Of a stretch of 64,000 nucleotides of DNA, positions 18,742-26,734 are shown piece by piece. The DNA is from JBKEDS01 sp047975545 (GTDB taxonomy: Bacteria > Bacteroidota > Bacteroidia > Flavobacteriales > Flavobacteriaceae): NCBI GenBank assembly GCA_047975545.1, contig JBKEDS010000046.1:1-64000 (forward strand). Reading direction: 5' to 3'. The notes under the pieces are model-generated. The model worked only from the letters and a program-made list of their open reading frames with translations. It had not been told where the DNA came from and ran no database searches. The translations under genes and the position numbers were made by a program. Position 1 is the stretch's first letter. Each line of letters begins with the position of its first letter.

Positions 18742-18787
18742 AATAAAGCCATTATCGAAACCATCGGTAATGGCTTTATTGTCTTTT
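18742..18787 (+). terminator. terminator after glmS
   Basis: AATAAAGCCATTA (18742-18754) pairs perfectly with TAATGGCTTTATT (18768-18780), then GTCTTTTTAT. Confidence 0.75.
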
Positions 18788-18931
18788 TATCTATTTTTTT
18801 TGAGCATTAACAGTTTTTTATTTGATTTTTTATTAATTTAACTTATATATGCGTAATTTTTTTATGTTTTCACATTTAAAAAAAAGAACTAATCAACACA
18901 TAATAATTAAACTAAAAACAAATTACACTGC

Positions 18932-21682
18932 ATGAAAACAGTTTTCAACTATTTAATAGCACTTTTTTGCGTAGCGTCGTACTCGCAAGTTACAATTTCG
19001 GGGGCTGTGGCAGACGATAGCAGCCAGCCCATTCCGGGAGCCAATGTTATAATCTTGGGCACCAGCTCTGGAACGGTAACCGATTTCGATGGCCGTTTTA
19101 CCCTAACAACCAGTGAAAAACTGCCTTTTAGGCTTCAGGCCAGCAGTGTTGGTTTCGAAACCGTGATTATTGATGTAACATCGGCAAACCAAAACCTAAA
19201 CTTTGTTTTAAAAGAAGGAACTGCGTTGGACGAGGTGGTTATTTCGGCCTCAAGAACGCCCGAGCGTATTTTCGAATCGCCCGTTACGGTTGAACGCATC
19301 GGGTTAAAAGAGATAAAAAATACCGCTTCGGTCGATTTTTACGACGATTTGGAAAACCTAAAAGGTGTTGATGTAAACACCAACAGTTTAACCTTTAAAT
19401 CGGTTAACACCCGGGGGTTTGCTACTTTTGCCAACAACCGTTTTATGCAGTTGGTGGATGGTATGGACAACTCCACGCCCGCCCTAAATTTCCCCATAGG
19501 GAACCTGGTGGGCATGATTGAAACCGATGTGCACACCGTAGAACTGCTACCGGGCGCTTCTTCTGCACTGTACGGTGCCAACGCCTTTAACGGCATTTTA
19601 TTTATGCGCAGTAAAAACCCGTTTGACTACCCGGGCATAAGCGCCTATTACAAACAGGGCATAACCGTACAGGACGCTGCAGGCGACAACCTGTACACCG
19701 ATTACGGCGTTCGTGCCGCTTATAAGTTTAGTGAAAAATTTGCCGCAAAAGTTAATTTTGGCTACCTAAAAGGCACCGATTGGGCAGCAACAAGTGAGGT
19801 CGACAAGATGACGATAGGAGGAACCCGAGCCACAAATACAAATTACGACGGTATAAATGTTTATGGCGATGAGGTATCCACCAACATACATGCCGCTTCG
19901 GGAGGACTTAGCATTATACCCGATGTTGTGGTGAGCAGAACGGGCTATAACGAAAAATATTTAACCGACTACGAAGCCCAAAGCGTAAAAGCCGACTGGG
20001 GCTTGTATTTTAGGCCTTGGGAAAACGATTTTGAAATTCAATATGTAGGGAAAGTGGGTACGGGCGCCACGCTTTACCAAGGTACAAACCGTTATAATAT
20101 TGAGGGCTTTTTTCAGCAACAACATAAAATCGAGGTTAAAAACAAAAACTTCTTTTTACGGGGCTATGTTGTTTCCGATAAGGCCGGCGATTCCTACGAT
20201 ATGGTATTTACGGGCATTAATATTAACCGTGCTTGGAAAAGCGACCAACAATGGTTTGCGGATTATATAGGCCAATTTGCCGCAGCAACCCTTGGCGGCG
20301 CAAACGAGGAACAAGCCCATGCCGCCGCTCGTGCTGCTGCCGATACTGGGCGTTATTTACCGGGATCGCCACAATTTAACGCCGCCTTTAACAAAAGCAT
20401 AAACGACCCCGATTTGTCAACAGGCTCTAAATTTCAAGATGCGTCAACCTATTATCATGCCGATGGTAATTACAACTTCAGCCACTTAATCGATTGGGCC
20501 GAAATTCAAGTGGGCGGTTCCTACCGGAAATACGATTTAAATTCGTTTGGAACCATTTATACCGATAAAAACGGCTCTATTCAATATTCGGAATTTGGGG
20601 TGTATACACAAATACAAAAAAATATAGATTTAAGCGAAAGTCTGGATCTGAAATTAACGGGCTCCATTCGTTACGATAAATCCGAGTTTTTCGACGGGTT
20701 CTTTTCGCCCAGGTTTTCGGCCGGTTTAACCGTAAACAAAAACCACAATTATAGGGCATCGGTGCAAACCGGATTTAGAAACCCGACCACGCAAGATTTG
20801 TTTATTGGTTTGGATGCCGGACGCGCTATCTTGGTAGGGTCTGCACCAACGAATTTGGACCGTTATTCGCGTACTTACAACGTTAGTACAAGCGGCCAAC
20901 TTATGGGGCAGGGCAGTACCATAACGCAAACAGGACGTGCGTCTTACGAAAATTCGTATACCGCCAGTTCGGTTCAAGCCATGGCTGCATCGGGAAACCC
21001 TGCCGTTTTGGAAATTGCCAACCCCGATTTAATTAAGCCCGAACAAGTAACCGCTTTCGAGGTAGGCTATCGTGGCAAATTTAGTTATTTGGTGGTGGAT
21101 TTAAGTGCTTATTTTAACAGCTATAAAGATTTCCTTTCACAAGAAGTGGTTATTGCTCCTTTTTACGGCGATGCAGGCGATGGTGGCCTATCTGTGGCTG
21201 CTATTGCCAACGGCGACTACCAGGCTTATGGCACCTATACCAATTCACCTGTTAACGTAAATTCGTATGGCGGTTCTATCGGGCTTTCAACAACCTTATT
21301 TGGCAATTATAATTTAAGCGGAAGCTACACCTATTCAAAATTAGACTTCGACCAAAAAAAATACCCCGATTTTCAAACTTATTTCAATACGCCCGAACAT
21401 AAATTTAAAGCCTCGTTTGGCAATCCGGAAGTGGTTAAAAACTTAGGATTTAATGTGTCGTACCGCTTTAGCGACGATTATTATTGGGAGGCCACCTTTG
21501 GCAGTGGCGTAATACCCGAGTACCATGTGTTAGATGCGCAATTAAGCTACAAGGTTCCTGTAATGAAATCGACCTTTAAACTTGGTGCCACCAACCTAAC
21601 GGGCAAAGAATATTACACCGCCTATGGCACGGGGCGAATAGGGTCGATGTACTATGTTTCATGGACAATCAATAACTTATAA
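18932..21682 (+). CDS. TonB-dependent receptor with carboxypeptidase-like N-terminal domain
   Basis: 916 residues. Signal peptide (residues 1-18, ending CVASYSQ), a carboxypeptidase-regulatory-like domain (VTISGAV...IPGANVIILGTSSGTVTDFDGRFTL, residues 20-105), a TonB-box/plug region (LDEVVISASRTPERIFESPVTVERI, plug to about residue 240) and a ~22-strand barrel. It takes up a ligand across the outer membrane using TonB energy. The substrate is unknown; no SusD-like partner follows, but an SGNH-hydrolase lipoprotein does, 150 bases downstream. The end WTINNL lacks the usual terminal Phe. A glmS terminator separates it from the upstream gene. Confidence 0.92.
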   Translation: MKTVFNYLIALFCVASYSQVTISGAVADDSSQPIPGANVIILGTSSGTVTDFDGRFTLTTSEKLPFRLQASSVGFETVIIDVTSANQNLNFVLKEGTALDEVVISASRTPERIFESPVTVERIGLKEIKNTASVDFYDDLENLKGVDVNTNSLTFKSVNTRGFATFANNRFMQLVDGMDNSTPALNFPIGNLVGMIETDVHTVELLPGASSALYGANAFNGILFMRSKNPFDYPGISAYYKQGITVQDAAGDNLYTDYGVRAAYKFSEKFAAKVNFGYLKGTDWAATSEVDKMTIGGTRATNTNYDGINVYGDEVSTNIHAASGGLSIIPDVVVSRTGYNEKYLTDYEAQSVKADWGLYFRPWENDFEIQYVGKVGTGATLYQGTNRYNIEGFFQQQHKIEVKNKNFFLRGYVVSDKAGDSYDMVFTGININRAWKSDQQWFADYIGQFAAATLGGANEEQAHAAARAAADTGRYLPGSPQFNAAFNKSINDPDLSTGSKFQDASTYYHADGNYNFSHLIDWAEIQVGGSYRKYDLNSFGTIYTDKNGSIQYSEFGVYTQIQKNIDLSESLDLKLTGSIRYDKSEFFDGFFSPRFSAGLTVNKNHNYRASVQTGFRNPTTQDLFIGLDAGRAILVGSAPTNLDRYSRTYNVSTSGQLMGQGSTITQTGRASYENSYTASSVQAMAASGNPAVLEIANPDLIKPEQVTAFEVGYRGKFSYLVVDLSAYFNSYKDFLSQEVVIAPFYGDAGDGGLSVAAIANGDYQAYGTYTNSPVNVNSYGGSIGLSTTLFGNYNLSGSYTYSKLDFDQKKYPDFQTYFNTPEHKFKASFGNPEVVKNLGFNVSYRFSDDYYWEATFGSGVIPEYHVLDAQLSYKVPVMKSTFKLGATNLTGKEYYTAYGTGRIGSMYYVSWTINNL

Positions 21683-21737
21683 AAACATTCAGCATAAACG
21701 ATAAACAATAACGTTTTACCTTGTAAAATTTAAATAG

Positions 21738-21800
21738 ATGAAAGCCCATAATGGGTATTTGGCAGGGCAAAATTCGATATTCACCAAAATAATTAAATAA
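21738..21800 (+). CDS. possible 20-codon leader ORF before the SGNH-hydrolase gene
   Basis: The initiation region of the next gene is partly duplicated: AAAATTTAAATAGATGAAAGC here, compared with AAAATTTAAATAAATGAAAGC at the true start. The first copy opens a 20-codon frame ending at TAA 21798-21800. It may be a leader peptide or simply a duplication scar; no homology is claimed. Confidence 0.3.
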   Translation: MKAHNGYLAGQNSIFTKIIK

Positions 21801-21833
21801 CTGAACCACAAGTTCTTGATAAAATTTAAATAA

Positions 21834-23396
21834 ATGAAAGCATTTATAAACACAAAATACATTTGGCTGGCAGCAATGGCTATCACTTTTTCAGCCTGTA
21901 ACGATATAGAAGATGTTGAAAAAGAGTTTGGCGTATACACCGAGGACACCGTTTTACCGGAACTAAGCTCGGGTACGGTCGATTTTTCAAATTATGTTGC
22001 CATTGGGGCTTCGTTTACCGCGGGCTATACCGATGGTGCGCTGTTTAAGGCGGCACAGGAAAATTCGTTTCCCAATATATTATCGCAACAGTTTGCCAAG
22101 CTCGACGGCAACACATTTGCGCAACCCTTAACAAACGATAATTATGGCGGATTGGCCTACGGCGGAAACCGATTGCCGGGCTTCGACCCCAGATTGGTAT
22201 TTGGAGGCGCCGGTCCCGTACCTTTAGAAAGTATTGTTGGCCCAGTAACCGTTGGAACCGATATTGCAAACAACCCAACAGGCCCTTTTAAAAATATGGG
22301 CATACCGGGCGCCAAAAGCTACCACCTATTGTTTAATGGCTATGGAAACCCTGCAAACTTGGCTACGCAAACCGCTAATCCTTATTTTATACGAATGGCC
22401 TCCAGTACTTCGGCTACCGTACTTGGCGATGTTATGGCACAAAGCCCAAGCTTTTTTACCTTATCCGAAATTGGCGGGAACGATGTTTTGGGCTTTGCCC
22501 TTTCTGGTGGCGATGGCTCTAATGCCATTACGCCTGTCGACGGTTCTGTTGGCGTTGGTTTTAACGCCACAATTACGTATTTGGTTTCAACCTTAACTTC
22601 CGGCGGTGCAAAAGGCGTTATAACCAATGTACCTTACGTAAGGGATTTGCCCCATTTTACTACGGTGCCGTACAACCCGGTTCCGTTGGATGCCGCAACC
22701 GCCGCTTATTTAAATAGTGCTTCGGCATACGGTGCCTATAATGCGGGCATTGTTCAAGCCTTTGCCTACTTGGTGGCAAACACCCCGCTTACGCAGGAAA
22801 TGGCCGATGCCGAAATTGCCAAACGAACCATTACATTTAGTGCAGGCGAAGGCAACGCCGTTGTTATCTTAGACGAAAACCTAACCGATTTAACAGCCCT
22901 AAACCCGGCATTGGTAAACATGCGGCAAGCAACCGCCGAAGATTTATTGGTGTTATCGGCAGCTTCTTTTATTGGTACCGAAGCCGTACCGGGCAATGCA
23001 CAAACCATAAATGGCGTTGCCGTACCTTTAGCCGATAAATGGGTGCTAACCCCCGAAGAACAAGAGGCCATTAAAACTGCAACCGATGCCTACAACACAA
23101 CCATAGCAACTATTGTGGACAGTAACGATAATCTTGCCTTGGTGGATTTAAATGCCATGTTAACCGAGTTGGCTGCAACGGGGCTAACCTCTAATAATTA
23201 CAACTTAAATGCTAATTTGGTTACTGGTGGCGCTATTAGTTTGGACGGCGTGCATTTAACCGCCCGCGGCTATGCCTATTTGGCAAATGTGTTTTTAAAA
23301 ACCATCGATACGGCCTTTGGCTCTAATTTCGAGGCTTCGGGCAACCTTGTTGATATAGGCAGCTACCCCACCAACTATTCGCCTACACTGCAATAA
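21834..23396 (+). CDS. SGNH/GDSL-like hydrolase lipoprotein
   Basis: 520 residues. Lipoprotein signal peptide with lipobox FSAC (Cys22). The SGNH blocks are present in modified form: block I YVAIGASFTAGYTDG (GASFTAG in place of GDS), block III IGGNDVLGFAL, and block V SLDGVHLTARGYAYLAN carrying the catalytic Asp and His. This predicts an esterase or acyl hydrolase on the outer membrane. It is paired with the TonB-dependent receptor just upstream, so it may release a product that the receptor imports, for example a fatty acid or an esterified sugar; that is inference. Lys/Arg-poor and Ala-rich. A strong terminator follows. Confidence 0.85.
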   Translation: MKAFINTKYIWLAAMAITFSACNDIEDVEKEFGVYTEDTVLPELSSGTVDFSNYVAIGASFTAGYTDGALFKAAQENSFPNILSQQFAKLDGNTFAQPLTNDNYGGLAYGGNRLPGFDPRLVFGGAGPVPLESIVGPVTVGTDIANNPTGPFKNMGIPGAKSYHLLFNGYGNPANLATQTANPYFIRMASSTSATVLGDVMAQSPSFFTLSEIGGNDVLGFALSGGDGSNAITPVDGSVGVGFNATITYLVSTLTSGGAKGVITNVPYVRDLPHFTTVPYNPVPLDAATAAYLNSASAYGAYNAGIVQAFAYLVANTPLTQEMADAEIAKRTITFSAGEGNAVVILDENLTDLTALNPALVNMRQATAEDLLVLSAASFIGTEAVPGNAQTINGVAVPLADKWVLTPEEQEAIKTATDAYNTTIATIVDSNDNLALVDLNAMLTELAATGLTSNNYNLNANLVTGGAISLDGVHLTARGYAYLANVFLKTIDTAFGSNFEASGNLVDIGSYPTNYSPTLQ

Positions 23397-23417
23397 CAAA
23401 ACAATATAAATCATATT

Positions 23418-23450
23418 AAAAAGCCGACTTTTTATCAAAGTCGGCTTTTT
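23418..23450 (+). terminator. Rho-independent terminator after the SGNH-hydrolase gene
   Basis: AAAGCCGACTTT (23420-23431) pairs perfectly with AAAGTCGGCTTT (23437-23448), and flanking A and T runs extend the stem. One of the strongest terminators in the window. Confidence 0.9.
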
Positions 23451-23474
23451 ATTCAAACTATATTAAAAAACAAG

Positions 23475-23504
23475 TTTTATTTTAAATTAAAAAAATTATC
23501 TTTG
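23475..23504 (+). promoter_or_regulatory. atpD promoter
   Basis: -7 element TATCTTTG at 23497-23504 is a full TAnnTTTG match. A TTT at 23475-23477 stands at the -33 position with 19-base spacing (one mismatch to TTG). Transcription would start about 55 bases before the atpD ATG. Confidence 0.6.
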
Positions 23505-23564
23505 CAGCCGAAAACGCAAACCGTTTTCATTGAATTAAAACGCATAATATTAAACATATAAGGC

Positions 23565-25073
23565 ATGTCTAAAGTTACAGGTAAAGTTTCACAAATAGTA
23601 GGTCCGGTTATCGATGTTGAATTCGGTGCCGGAGTTGAACTTCCAAAAATTTACGATTCATTAGAAATTAAAAGACCCGACGGTTCCACGTTAGTATTAG
23701 AAGTACAATCGCATATTGGCGAGGATTCTGTACGTACCATAGCCATGGACTCGTCCGACGGATTAAGTAGGGGTACCGAAGTTGTTGCAACAGGAAGCCC
23801 AATACAAATGCCTATTGGTGAAGATGTTTATGGCCGTTTGTTCAATGTAATTGGCGATGCTATCGACGGTCTTGGAAATTTGCCCAAGGCAGGCACACAA
23901 GGATTGCCAATTCACCGTGGAGCTCCTAAATTTGAAGACTTATCAACCTCAACCGAAGTATTGTTTACCGGTATTAAAGTAATCGACCTTATCGAGCCTT
24001 ACGCAAAAGGTGGAAAAATTGGGTTATTTGGTGGTGCCGGTGTTGGTAAAACTGTATTAATCCAAGAATTAATTAACAATATAGCCAAAGGCCACGGTGG
24101 TTTGTCGGTTTTTGCAGGTGTAGGTGAAAGAACCCGTGAAGGGAACGATTTATTGCGCGAGATGTTGGAGTCCGGCATTATTCGTTATGGTGAAGATTTT
24201 ATGCACTCCATGGAAGATGGCGGATGGGATTTATCGAAAGTAGATAAATCGAAAATGAAGGAATCGAAAGCAACTTTCGTATTCGGACAAATGAACGAAC
24301 CTCCCGGAGCCCGTGCCCGTGTAGCCTTATCGGGCTTAACCATTGCCGAGTATTTCCGCGATGGGGCAGGCGACGGACAAGGTAAGGACGTGCTTTTCTT
24401 TGTAGATAATATTTTCCGTTTTACACAAGCAGGTTCCGAGGTATCGGCACTTCTTGGGCGTATGCCCTCTGCGGTAGGTTACCAACCTACATTGGCCACC
24501 GAAATGGGTGCCATGCAGGAGCGTATTACATCAACCAAAAAAGGCTCTATTACATCGGTACAAGCGGTTTACGTACCTGCGGACGATTTAACCGACCCCG
24601 CTCCCGCTACAACCTTTGCCCACTTGGATGCCACAACCGTATTATCGCGTAAAATTGCCGAGCTTGGTATTTACCCTGCGGTAGACCCCTTGGATTCTAC
24701 CTCAAGGATTTTAACTGCCGATATTTTGGGTACAGAGCACTATGCTTGCGCACAACGTGTAAAAGAGTTATTGCAACGTTATAAAGAGTTACAGGATATT
24801 ATTGCCATTTTGGGTATGGAAGAGCTATCGGAAGATGATAAACTTGCCGTATCGCGCGCCAGACGTGTACAACGTTTCTTGTCGCAACCCTTCCACGTGG
24901 CCGAGCAATTTACGGGTATACCGGGCGTATTGGTAGATATTAAAGAAACCATTAAAGGCTTTAACATGATTATGGATGGCGAATTGGACCACTTGCCCGA
25001 AGCAGCCTTTAACCTAAAAGGAACTATCGAAGAGGCTATCGAAGCAGGAGAAAAAATGTTGGCCGAAGCGTAA
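23565..25073 (+). CDS. atpD: F1Fo ATP synthase subunit beta
   Basis: 502 residues, catalytic beta subunit. Walker A GGAGVGKT, the DELSEED-like MEELSEDDK in the C-terminal domain, and the ATP synthase signature PAVDPLDSTS are present. As in other Bacteroidota, atpD-atpC stand apart from the other ATP synthase genes. The start is ATG 23565 (MSKVTGKVSQIVGPVIDVEF). It is 80 bases upstream of atpC. Confidence 0.98.
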   Translation: MSKVTGKVSQIVGPVIDVEFGAGVELPKIYDSLEIKRPDGSTLVLEVQSHIGEDSVRTIAMDSSDGLSRGTEVVATGSPIQMPIGEDVYGRLFNVIGDAIDGLGNLPKAGTQGLPIHRGAPKFEDLSTSTEVLFTGIKVIDLIEPYAKGGKIGLFGGAGVGKTVLIQELINNIAKGHGGLSVFAGVGERTREGNDLLREMLESGIIRYGEDFMHSMEDGGWDLSKVDKSKMKESKATFVFGQMNEPPGARARVALSGLTIAEYFRDGAGDGQGKDVLFFVDNIFRFTQAGSEVSALLGRMPSAVGYQPTLATEMGAMQERITSTKKGSITSVQAVYVPADDLTDPAPATTFAHLDATTVLSRKIAELGIYPAVDPLDSTSRILTADILGTEHYACAQRVKELLQRYKELQDIIAILGMEELSEDDKLAVSRARRVQRFLSQPFHVAEQFTGIPGVLVDIKETIKGFNMIMDGELDHLPEAAFNLKGTIEEAIEAGEKMLAEA

Positions 25074-25109
25074 TTCAAGTTTAGAGTTTCGGGATGTGGA
25101 GTTCAAATC

Positions 25110-25146
25110 AACTTCATAACCCATAACTCAATAACCCATAACTTAA
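25110..25146 (+). repeat. short tandem motif in the atpD-atpC spacer
   Basis: CATAACCCATAACT is followed directly by a near copy, AATAACCCATAACT, just before the atpC start. It is probably a local duplication. Confidence 0.5.
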
Positions 25147-25153
25147 AAAAAAG

Positions 25154-25435
25154 ATGTATTTAGAAATAGTATCGCCAGAGGCCACATTGTTTAATTCGGA
25201 AGTCGATTCCATATCGCTACCGGGTGTTAATGGGGAATTCCAAATTTTGAAGGACCACGCCGCTATCGTGTCGCTTTTAAAAGAAGGCACTATTAAAATC
25301 CATGCGCAAAATAGTTTGGACACGTTACATTCCAGCATTGTTAAACAACCCGGAAACGATAAGGTTTTAACCCTGAGTATAAATTCCGGAACTATTGAAA
25401 TGAAAGATAATAAGGTTATTGTGTTGGTGGACTAA
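25154..25435 (+). CDS. atpC: F1Fo ATP synthase subunit epsilon
   Basis: 93 residues, short form holding only the N-terminal beta-sandwich (MYLEIVSPEATLFNSEVDSISLPGVNGEFQILKDHAAIVSLLKEG). The C-terminal helical inhibitory domain of longer epsilon subunits is missing, as is usual in Bacteroidota. It links the F1 head to the c-ring. A terminator follows at 25461. Confidence 0.95.
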   Translation: MYLEIVSPEATLFNSEVDSISLPGVNGEFQILKDHAAIVSLLKEGTIKIHAQNSLDTLHSSIVKQPGNDKVLTLSINSGTIEMKDNKVIVLVD

Positions 25436-25460
25436 CCTATACCTATTTATAACTTTAACA

Positions 25461-25496
25461 AAAAGCCGAGCAAATTTTGCTTGGCTTTTGTGTTTT
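25461..25496 (+). terminator. terminator after atpC, between convergent genes
   Basis: AAAAGCCGAGCAAA (25461-25474) pairs with TTTGCTTGGCTTTT (25476-25489) with one G-T pair, followed by a T-rich tail. It probably serves both atpC and the convergent lacI-type gene. Confidence 0.7.
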
Positions 25497-25527
25497 TAGT
25501 AGCATGGCTCACCATTAAACAACGAGT

Positions 25528-26559
25528 TTAACTATATTTCGTAGAATTGCGCTTTACCAAATTGGTTTCCAATACAATTTGTTTTGGTGTAGAACTTTCA
25601 TTTTTTTTACGCTGCTTTATCTCCTTATACAATTGCTTAAAGGCTTGTTTTCCCATTTCAAAGCCTGGTTGGTCTATGGTGGTTAGCGAAGGCGAAATAA
25701 CCGAAGCCATAAACCAATTACTAAAACCTACAACACTAATCTGTTCGGGTATTTTTATACCTTGGGCATTAAATTCGGTAATAGCGCCTATGGCAACCAT
25801 ATCGGTATTAATAAAAACACCATCGACATCGTTATGATCCTCTAATAATTGCTTGGCGCTTTTTCTCCCCTCTTCAAAACTTTTATCGCCACATTCGCAA
25901 AGGTAAACCAACTTAGGGTCGTAAGCCAGGCCGTGGTCTTCAAGGGCTTTCTTATACCCTAAAAAGCGGTCTATGGAATTTTGCGGCAACAACGGCCCCC
26001 TAAAATGGGCTATACGCTTACAACCGGTATTAATAAGGTGCTGCGTTGCTGTGTAAGCCGATCGCCTGTCGTCTATTATGATTTTAGAGCAGTTAACCAA
26101 TTTGGCAATTTTATCGAACATAACCAAAGGTTTCCCTTGAGCTATTATAGCATTTAAGTGACTAAAATCCGAAGTTTGGTTGGCCAACGATATTAAAATA
26201 CCATCAACCCGCTGGCTTAAAAGCAGGCTTAGCTGTTTTTTTTCCAGTTCGTACGATTCGTTCGATTGCAGGATAACCACCAAATAACCTTTTTTTTCGG
26301 CTTGCGAAATAATACCCTTAATAACGCTGGAAAAAAAATGGTGTACAATTTCCGGAACAATAAGCCCTATGGTTTTCGATTGTTTGGTGCGCAAATGAAC
26401 GGCAAAGGCGTTAGGCTCGTAATTTAACGATTTGGCATAGGCCTTTACCCGTTCCCTGGTTTTTTTACCAATATCGGGGTAATCTTTTAAAGCTTTCGAA
26501 ACAGTGGTTATGGAAAGGTTTAGGTCTTCGGCAATTTGTTTTAAGGTAACGGGCTTCAT
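25528..26559 (-). CDS. LacI-family regulator of the sucrose locus
   Basis: 343 residues. N-terminal LacI helix-turn-helix (VTLKQIAEDLNLSITTVSKALKDYPDIG, residues 4-30), hinge helix around NAFAVHLR, then a periplasmic-binding-like effector domain (IGLIVPEIVHHFFSSVIKGI, DGVFINTDMVAIGAI, GFSNWF). The family binds palindromes with a central CG, and two identical ones (CTAAAACGTTTTAG) lie just upstream in the divergent intergenic region, so it very likely represses the receptor-transporter-kinase-phosphorylase genes and itself. The effector is probably sucrose or fructose, by context only. Confidence 0.93.
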   Translation of the reverse strand: MKPVTLKQIAEDLNLSITTVSKALKDYPDIGKKTRERVKAYAKSLNYEPNAFAVHLRTKQSKTIGLIVPEIVHHFFSSVIKGIISQAEKKGYLVVILQSNESYELEKKQLSLLLSQRVDGILISLANQTSDFSHLNAIIAQGKPLVMFDKIAKLVNCSKIIIDDRRSAYTATQHLINTGCKRIAHFRGPLLPQNSIDRFLGYKKALEDHGLAYDPKLVYLCECGDKSFEEGRKSAKQLLEDHNDVDGVFINTDMVAIGAITEFNAQGIKIPEQISVVGFSNWFMASVISPSLTTIDQPGFEMGKQAFKQLYKEIKQRKKNESSTPKQIVLETNLVKRNSTKYS

Positions 26560-26605
26560 GTTTTTTGTTAGATAGAGTGATTCAATATAACCAAAAATTT
26601 AAAAA

Positions 26606-26619
26606 CTAAAACGTTTTAG
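26606..26619. promoter_or_regulatory. LacI-type operator O1
   Basis: Perfect 14-bp palindrome CTAAAACGTTTTAG (extends to ACTAAAACGTTTTAGT), with the central CG typical of LacI/GalR sites. It lies 47 bases upstream of the regulator's ATG. Confidence 0.85.
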
Positions 26620-26626
26620 TGCTTTT

Positions 26627-26640
26627 CTAAAACGTTTTAG
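26627..26640. promoter_or_regulatory. LacI-type operator O2
   Basis: Second identical palindrome CTAAAACGTTTTAG, centred 21 bp (two helical turns) from O1. Two dimers would therefore sit on the same DNA face. It is 94 bases upstream of the receptor's ATG. Confidence 0.85.
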
Positions 26641-26734
26641 TTAATAAAATCCCAAAATCCATAAGGGTTCATTTGTAATTTAGAAAAAAAGAACGCCTGT
26701 TCTTAAAAAAATCCAAACTAAAAAATAAGACAAA

